9,193 nt of DNA from Alphaproteobacteria bacterium (GTDB taxonomy: Bacteria; Pseudomonadota; Alphaproteobacteria; Acetobacterales; Acetobacteraceae), in the NCBI GenBank assembly GCA_013298245.1, contig JAAFHD010000120.1, positions 1 through 9,193 on the forward strand. Direction: 5' to 3'. The first letter of the stretch is position 1, and every line of letters starts with the position of its first letter. Both the position numbers and the translations under genes were made by a program. The notes under the pieces were generated by a model. That model saw only the letters and a list, made by a program, of their open reading frames with translations, made no database searches and was not told the origin of the DNA. Shown piece by piece: positions 5,971-9,193 of the stretch.

Positions 5971-7127
5971 TGAAGGTGGGGCGCGGCGCGGCGGCGCCGC
6001 CCTTCCTGGTCATGGACGTGATCACAGCGGCCAATGCGCGCGCCGCCGCCGGCCATCATGTGATCCGCATGGAAGTGGGCCAGCCCGCGACCGGCGCACC
6101 GGCCGGCGCAGAACAGGCCGCCATCCGCGCGCTGAACGCGCGACGGCCAATGGGATACACCGAGGCTCTGGGCATCGCGTCGCTGCGCGCGCGCATCGCG
6201 CGGCACTATGCGGAGCACTATGGCGTGGCGGTGGATGCGGCGCGCATCGCGGTGACATCGGGCGCGTCAGGCGCTTTTCCGCTGGCATTTCTGGCGGCGT
6301 TTGATCCGGGTGATCGCATCGCGATGGCGGCGCCCTTCTACCCGCCCTATGCCAATATCCTGACCGGTCTGGGCATGCATCCGGTGTTGCTGGAATGCGG
6401 GCCCGAAACACGCTTCCAGCCCAGCATCGCGATGCTGGAAAAGCTGGACCCGCGCCCCGCCGGCCTGGTCGTGGCCAGCCCCTGCAACCCGGCGGGCACC
6501 ATGCTGTCACCGGCGGAATTGGCGGCGATCGCGGCCTGGTGCCAGGCCAATGGCGTGCGGCTGATCTCGGATGAAATCTACCACGGGCTGACCTGGGGGG
6601 CGGTTGCGGAAAGCACCGCAGCCGCGGTCAGCGACAGTGCCATCATCATCAACAGTTTTTCCAAATACTGGTCCATGACGGGCTGGCGCGTCGGCTGGAT
6701 GGTGCTGCCGGAGGAACTGGTCCGGCCGGTGGAATGCCTGGCGCAGAACATGGTGATCAGCCCGCCGCATATCGCGCAGCTGACGGCCGAGGCGGCGATG
6801 GATTGCGCGCCGGAACTGGATGCCAACAAGGCGCGCTATGCGGAAAGCCGCGCGGCGTTGTTGGCAGGTTTGCCGAGTGCAGGGTTCGACCGGATCGCGG
6901 CGGCGGATGGCGCGTTTTATCTGTGGTGCGATGTGTCGCATTTGACGAACGACAGCCTGGATTTCGCGGCGCGCATGCTGGCGGGTGCCAATGTCGCGGC
7001 CACGCCCGGCGTTGATTTCGACCGCACGCGCGGGGCGCGGTTCATGCGCTTCAGTTACTGCGGGGCGGTTGCGGATATGCGCGCGGCGCCGGCGCGCCTG
7101 AAGTCCTGGCTGACGCCAGCAGCGTAG
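5970..7127 (+). CDS. PLP-dependent class I/II aminotransferase
   Basis: Cytoplasmic fold-type I aminotransferase of 385 residues, normal length, transferring an amino group from an amino acid to a 2-oxo acid. The N-terminal substrate-site segment is RMEVGQPATGAP, followed by MGYTEALG near residue 53. The PLP pocket shows N173 in NPAG, D201 and Y204 in SDEIYHG, the Schiff-base lysine K232 in NSFSKYWSMTGWR, and R360 in MRFSY, which binds the substrate carboxylate. All key residues are present. The stop of the preceding lipoprotein gene and this ATG share one base (TGATG), pointing to translational coupling, since no separate ribosome site is visible. A GTG one codon upstream (5967) is possible; an internal ATG at 6013 would cut off part of the conserved N-terminal arm. 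Amino acid specificity cannot be read from sequence. Pairing with the transferase-like gene suggests handling of an amino acid released outside the membrane. Confidence 0.93.
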   Translation: MKVGRGAAAPPFLVMDVITAANARAAAGHHVIRMEVGQPATGAPAGAEQAAIRALNARRPMGYTEALGIASLRARIARHYAEHYGVAVDAARIAVTSGASGAFPLAFLAAFDPGDRIAMAAPFYPPYANILTGLGMHPVLLECGPETRFQPSIAMLEKLDPRPAGLVVASPCNPAGTMLSPAELAAIAAWCQANGVRLISDEIYHGLTWGAVAESTAAAVSDSAIIINSFSKYWSMTGWRVGWMVLPEELVRPVECLAQNMVISPPHIAQLTAEAAMDCAPELDANKARYAESRAALLAGLPSAGFDRIAAADGAFYLWCDVSHLTNDSLDFAARMLAGANVAATPGVDFDRTRGARFMRFSYCGAVADMRAAPARLKSWLTPAA

Positions 7128-7146
7128 AGCGCCACCGTGCAGCAGA

Positions 7147-7165
7147 CCGGCCGCACGGCGGCCGG
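7147..7165. repeat. Perfect 7-bp GC hairpin just after the aminotransferase gene
   Basis: CCGGCCG (7147-7153) and CGGCCGG (7159-7165) form a perfect stem around a 5-nt loop, 20 nt past the aminotransferase stop. No T-tract follows on either strand, so it is not a standard intrinsic terminator. It may protect the 3' end of the mRNA or aid factor-dependent termination. Confidence 0.5.
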
Positions 7166-7202
7166 CGCCGCCCATAAGCCAGACCCGCCTGGCGCGCCCG
7201 CT

Positions 7203-7235
7203 GCGCGGCGAAAGCCAAGCGGCGGCACGCCGCGC
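7203..7235. repeat. 8-bp inverted repeat, possible REP-like intergenic element
   Basis: GCGCGGCG (7203-7210) and CGCCGCGC (7228-7235) are perfect inverted copies separated by 17 nt. With the hairpin at 7147-7165 and the terminator at 7252-7283, the 135-bp spacer holds three separate stem-forming units. Such clusters occur in dispersed palindromic elements, but only one copy is visible here, and chance pairing in GC-rich DNA is plausible. Confidence 0.35.
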
Positions 7236-7251
7236 CCGGCGCCTGAGGGCG

Positions 7252-7283
7252 TAAAATAGCTTTCAGCGCACCGCGCTGAAAGC
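7252..7283 (-). terminator. Intrinsic terminator overlapping the 3' end of the Lrp/AsnC-domain gene
   Basis: An 11-bp perfect stem, GCTTTCAGCGC (7259-7269) and GCGCTGAAAGC (7273-7283), closes on a 3-nt loop. On the minus strand it is followed by TATTTTA, a short U-rich tract. The 5' arm encodes the residues before the stop, and the TGA itself (7265-7263) lies in the 3' arm. On the plus strand no T-tract follows, so it acts mainly for the minus-strand gene, although the stem could also slow read-through from the aminotransferase. Confidence 0.75.
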
Positions 7284-7514
7284 GTTGTACGTCAACATGG
7301 TCAGCGTGTCCTTCACGCCCGCTACCGTCTGCACCTTCTCCACCACGAACAGCCCCACATCATGTTCGGGCGGCAGGTAGAATTTCCCCAGCAGGTCATA
7401 GGTGCCGGAGATCGAATGCATCTCCGACAATTCCTCGATGCTGTCGGCCATGTGCCGGGCGACGCGATAGGCCGCGCCCATTTCGCATTTCACCAGAACG
7501 AAGATCGCGCGCAT
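7263..7514 (-). CDS. Stand-alone Lrp/AsnC ligand-binding (RAM) domain protein
   Basis: An 83-residue cytoplasmic protein made only of the alpha/beta effector-binding domain found at the C-terminus of Lrp/AsnC regulators. It starts directly with the first strand (MRAIFVLVKC), has the helix at about 13-30, and the diagnostic SGTYDLLGKF at 36-45. The DNA-binding helix-turn-helix half is absent, and no upstream in-frame coding sequence resembles one. Stand-alone members of this family assemble into dimers or higher rings and bind amino acids, and may modulate full-length Lrp partners; its target here is unknown. GGAGG lies 7 nt before the ATG at 7514, so the short start is well supported. Its stop codon is inside the terminator stem. 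It is divergent from the peptide ABC ATPase genes, with 180 bp between starts. Confidence 0.9.
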   Translation of the reverse strand: MRAIFVLVKCEMGAAYRVARHMADSIEELSEMHSISGTYDLLGKFYLPPEHDVGLFVVEKVQTVAGVKDTLTMLTYNAFSAVR

Positions 7515-7694
7515 TGAGGTGCCTCCAGGCGGCGCAGGATGACGGGCGGGGCGCGCCGCGTAAACCCAGGGTGTCGCGCAGGCGGGCGCAAGGCGGCCGG
7601 GCTGCCGCTTTTTCCGGCACCCCCGCGCGCGCCCATGCTGCGCATGCAAAACAGCCGCGTTCCGCAGCGGCCCCGCCCGCGCTACACGCGATGG

Positions 7695-8726
7695 ATGGAC
7701 ATGGCACTCGACCGCGGCGGCCCCGCGACACCTTTGCTGGCGCTGGATGGCCTGGTGAAGCATTTCCCGATCAAGGGCGGGCTGCTGGGGCGCACGGTGG
7801 CGACGGTGCGCGCGGTGGATGGCATCAAGTTTTCGGTCGCGAAGGGCGAGACACTCGGCATCGTGGGTGAATCCGGCTGCGGCAAATCCACCACGGCGCG
7901 CCTGCTGATGCGCCTGCTGGACCCCGACGCCGGCACCATGATCTTCGATGGCGAAGCGGTGGGCGAGGGTCGCGCCAGTGGCATCGCGCTGCGCGATTAT
8001 CGGCGCCAGGTGCAGATGGTCTTCCAGGACAGCTACGCCAGCCTGAACCCGCGGCTGCCGATCGAGGACACGATCGCCTTCGCGCCCATCGTGCACGGCC
8101 TGTCGCGTGAGAAAGCCAGCGAACGCGCGCGCGATATCCTGGCGGCGGTGGGCCTGGCACCGGCGCAATTCGCGCGGCGTTATCCGCATGAATTGTCGGG
8201 TGGGCAGCGGCAGCGCGTGAACATCGCGCGCGCGCTGGCCTTGCAGCCGCGACTGGTGATTCTGGACGAACCGGTCTCCGCGCTGGACAAGTCGGTCGAG
8301 GCGCAGGTTCTAAACCTGCTGGTGGATCTGAAGGCGCAGTTCGGCCTGACCTATGTGTTCATTAGCCACGACCTGAATGTGGTGCAGTTCATCTCCGACC
8401 GCGTGCTGGTGATGTATCTGGGCGAGGTCGTGGAAATCGGGCCGGTCGATGCGATCTACGACGCGCCGGTGCATCCCTATACCCGCGCGCTGCTGGCCAG
8501 CCGGCCCAGCATGGACCCCGCGCAGCGCCGCACCGTGCCGCCGCTGACGGGCGATCCGCCGAACCCGGTGAACCCGCCCTCGGGCTGCCGTTTCCGCACG
8601 CGCTGCACGCATGCGGAAGATATCTGCGCCAAGGCCAAGCCGCGCGCGGTGGATATTGGCGCGGGGCATATCGCGGCCTGCCATATGGCGGATCCGGGCA
8701 GCGGACATTCGGGAGCAGTGGCATGA
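7695..8726 (+). CDS. Oligopeptide/dipeptide ABC transporter ATP-binding protein (OppF/DppF type)
   Basis: Cytoplasmic ATPase of 343 residues that would power a peptide or nickel-type importer. GLLGRTVATVRAVDG near 29-43 is typical of the F subunit. The nucleotide site is complete: Walker A GESGCGKST (58-66), Q-loop MVFQDSYASLNP, signature LSGGQRQR (167-174), Walker B LVILDEP (187-193) and switch histidine H225 in ISHD. The C-terminal oligopeptide-type extension contains HPYTRALL and four cysteines, C298, C304, C311 and C329; this conserved cysteine set has been linked to an iron-sulfur cluster in some peptide-transporter ATPases. The start is uncertain: the ATG at 7695 precedes the first conserved strand by a short tail but lacks a ribosome site, ATG 7701 is equally possible, and a start at 7635 would add a basic, proline-rich extension unlike the family. 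It overlaps the next ATPase gene by 4 bp (ATGA). The usual order places the D subunit first, so the order is reversed here. Confidence 0.94.
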   Translation: MDMALDRGGPATPLLALDGLVKHFPIKGGLLGRTVATVRAVDGIKFSVAKGETLGIVGESGCGKSTTARLLMRLLDPDAGTMIFDGEAVGEGRASGIALRDYRRQVQMVFQDSYASLNPRLPIEDTIAFAPIVHGLSREKASERARDILAAVGLAPAQFARRYPHELSGGQRQRVNIARALALQPRLVILDEPVSALDKSVEAQVLNLLVDLKAQFGLTYVFISHDLNVVQFISDRVLVMYLGEVVEIGPVDAIYDAPVHPYTRALLASRPSMDPAQRRTVPPLTGDPPNPVNPPSGCRFRTRCTHAEDICAKAKPRAVDIGAGHIAACHMADPGSGHSGAVA

Positions 8727-9193
8727 GCGCCGCTTTGAAGATGGAAACGCCCGCCCCGCTGGTGCGCGTGCGCGACCTCAACGTCACCTTCGCCACGCGT
8801 GACCGCACCGTGCACGCGGTGAACGGCATGGACATGGACCTGGCCGCCGGAGAGGTGCTGTGCATCCTGGGCGAATCCGGCTCCGGCAAGTCGGTCACGC
8901 TGCGCGCGTTGTTGCGCTTGTTGCCGAAATTCGCGCGGGTGTCGGGCAGCGTGCAGGTCAATGGCCGCGACGTGATGGCCATGGATACCAACACGCTGAA
9001 CGATTATCGCGGCGGCGAAGTCGCGATGATTTTCCAGGAACCGATGACGGCGCTGGACCCGGTCTACACCGTGGGCCGGCAGATCGCGGAGGTGGTGCAG
9101 CGGCACGAAGGAGCCTCGCGCGCCACGGCCGAGGCGCGGGCGCTGGAATTGCTGGAACTGGTGCAGATCCCATCCGCCAAGCGGCGCCTGGCG
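8723..9193 (+). CDS. Oligopeptide/dipeptide ABC transporter ATP-binding protein (OppD/DppD type), cut by the right edge
   Basis: N-terminal 157 residues of the second ATPase of the same importer. It shows the first strand LVRVRDLNVTF, the VHAVNGM segment, Walker A GESGSGKSV (50-58) and the Q-loop FQEPMTALDP (Q105 at 105), followed by VYTVGRQI, close to the OppD/DppD pattern. The signature, Walker B and C-terminal cysteine region lie beyond the window. The ATG at 8723 overlaps the stop of the preceding gene as ATGA and has GGAG 7 nt upstream, so coupled translation is very likely. The permeases and the peptide-binding protein are not in the window; they should be further right, since a divergent gene lies to the left. 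The substrate (dipeptides, oligopeptides, glutathione, nickel chelates) cannot be decided. Confidence 0.94.
   Translation, partial: MSAALKMETPAPLVRVRDLNVTFATRDRTVHAVNGMDMDLAAGEVLCILGESGSGKSVTLRALLRLLPKFARVSGSVQVNGRDVMAMDTNTLNDYRGGEVAMIFQEPMTALDPVYTVGRQIAEVVQRHEGASRATAEARALELLELVQIPSAKRRLA

Noticed and set aside
4833..6218. Long open frame (461 codons) on the minus strand
   Set aside because: It lies opposite the transferase-like and aminotransferase genes, which have complete family motifs. The product is compositionally biased (Ala, Arg, Pro) with no recognisable domain, as expected for antisense frames in GC-rich DNA.
7615..7640. Sigma54-like GGCAC in the gap before the ATPase genes
   Set aside because: The downstream half lacks the TTGC element; only GC-rich chance matches appear at the right spacing.
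7539..7694. Longer N-terminus for the first ATPase gene
   Set aside because: The extension is basic and proline-rich, without ribosome site or family similarity; ATPases of this type begin just before the first strand.

Overview
The window is high-GC DNA, densely coding, with GC-rich wobble positions and long meaningless open frames opposite most genes. Gene content (an orphan Bug/TctC-type solute receptor, a PHO-type phosphate receptor, a divergent gamma-glutamyltransferase-like lipoprotein, peptide-type ABC ATPases) suggests an alphaproteobacterium, most likely an Acetobacteraceae member of the Roseomonas/Roseococcus type. That placement is inferred from protein flavour and composition, not from a marker gene. 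Nothing marks the window as a phage, plasmid or genomic island: there is no integrase, transposase, tRNA, rRNA or CRISPR array.

Layout. (1) 1-917, minus: the phosphate-binding protein PstS, cut by the left edge, preceded by an 11-bp-phased Pho-box-like direct repeat at 1001-1018. (2) 1041-1835, minus: an enoyl-CoA hydratase/isomerase of the methylglutaconyl-CoA hydratase type. (3) 1900-2847, plus: an orphan Bug-family periplasmic receptor, divergent from the hydratase. (4) 2813-3448, minus: a polytopic membrane protein resembling DUF6498, whose 3' end overlaps the receptor gene by 35 bp. (5) 3449-3618: a relatively AT-rich intergenic stretch with a phased GTAA repeat. (6) 3619-4407, minus: an exported DsbA-family thiol oxidoreductase with a CGFC site. 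(7) 4540-5970 and 5970-7127, plus: a gamma-glutamyltransferase-like lipoprotein and a class I/II PLP aminotransferase, sharing one base at TGATG and almost certainly co-translated. (8) 7128-7262: a hairpin-rich spacer ending in an intrinsic terminator that also encodes the last codons of the next gene. (9) 7263-7514, minus: an 83-residue stand-alone Lrp/AsnC ligand-binding (RAM) domain. (10) 7695-8726 and 8723-9193, plus: two oligopeptide/dipeptide ABC transporter ATPases joined by an ATGA overlap; the second is cut by the right edge.

How they may work together. Most neighbours look like independent housekeeping or nutrient-uptake genes. The clearest functional pair is the transferase-like lipoprotein plus aminotransferase: an envelope enzyme acting on a gamma-glutamyl or other amide substrate, and a cytoplasmic enzyme handling a released amino acid. 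The peptide ABC ATPases nearby could take up the products, but no shared transcript supports this. I see no convincing wholly new system. The most unusual items are the transferase-like protein, with Ser at the nucleophile position and most donor-site residues missing, and the terminator that doubles as coding sequence.
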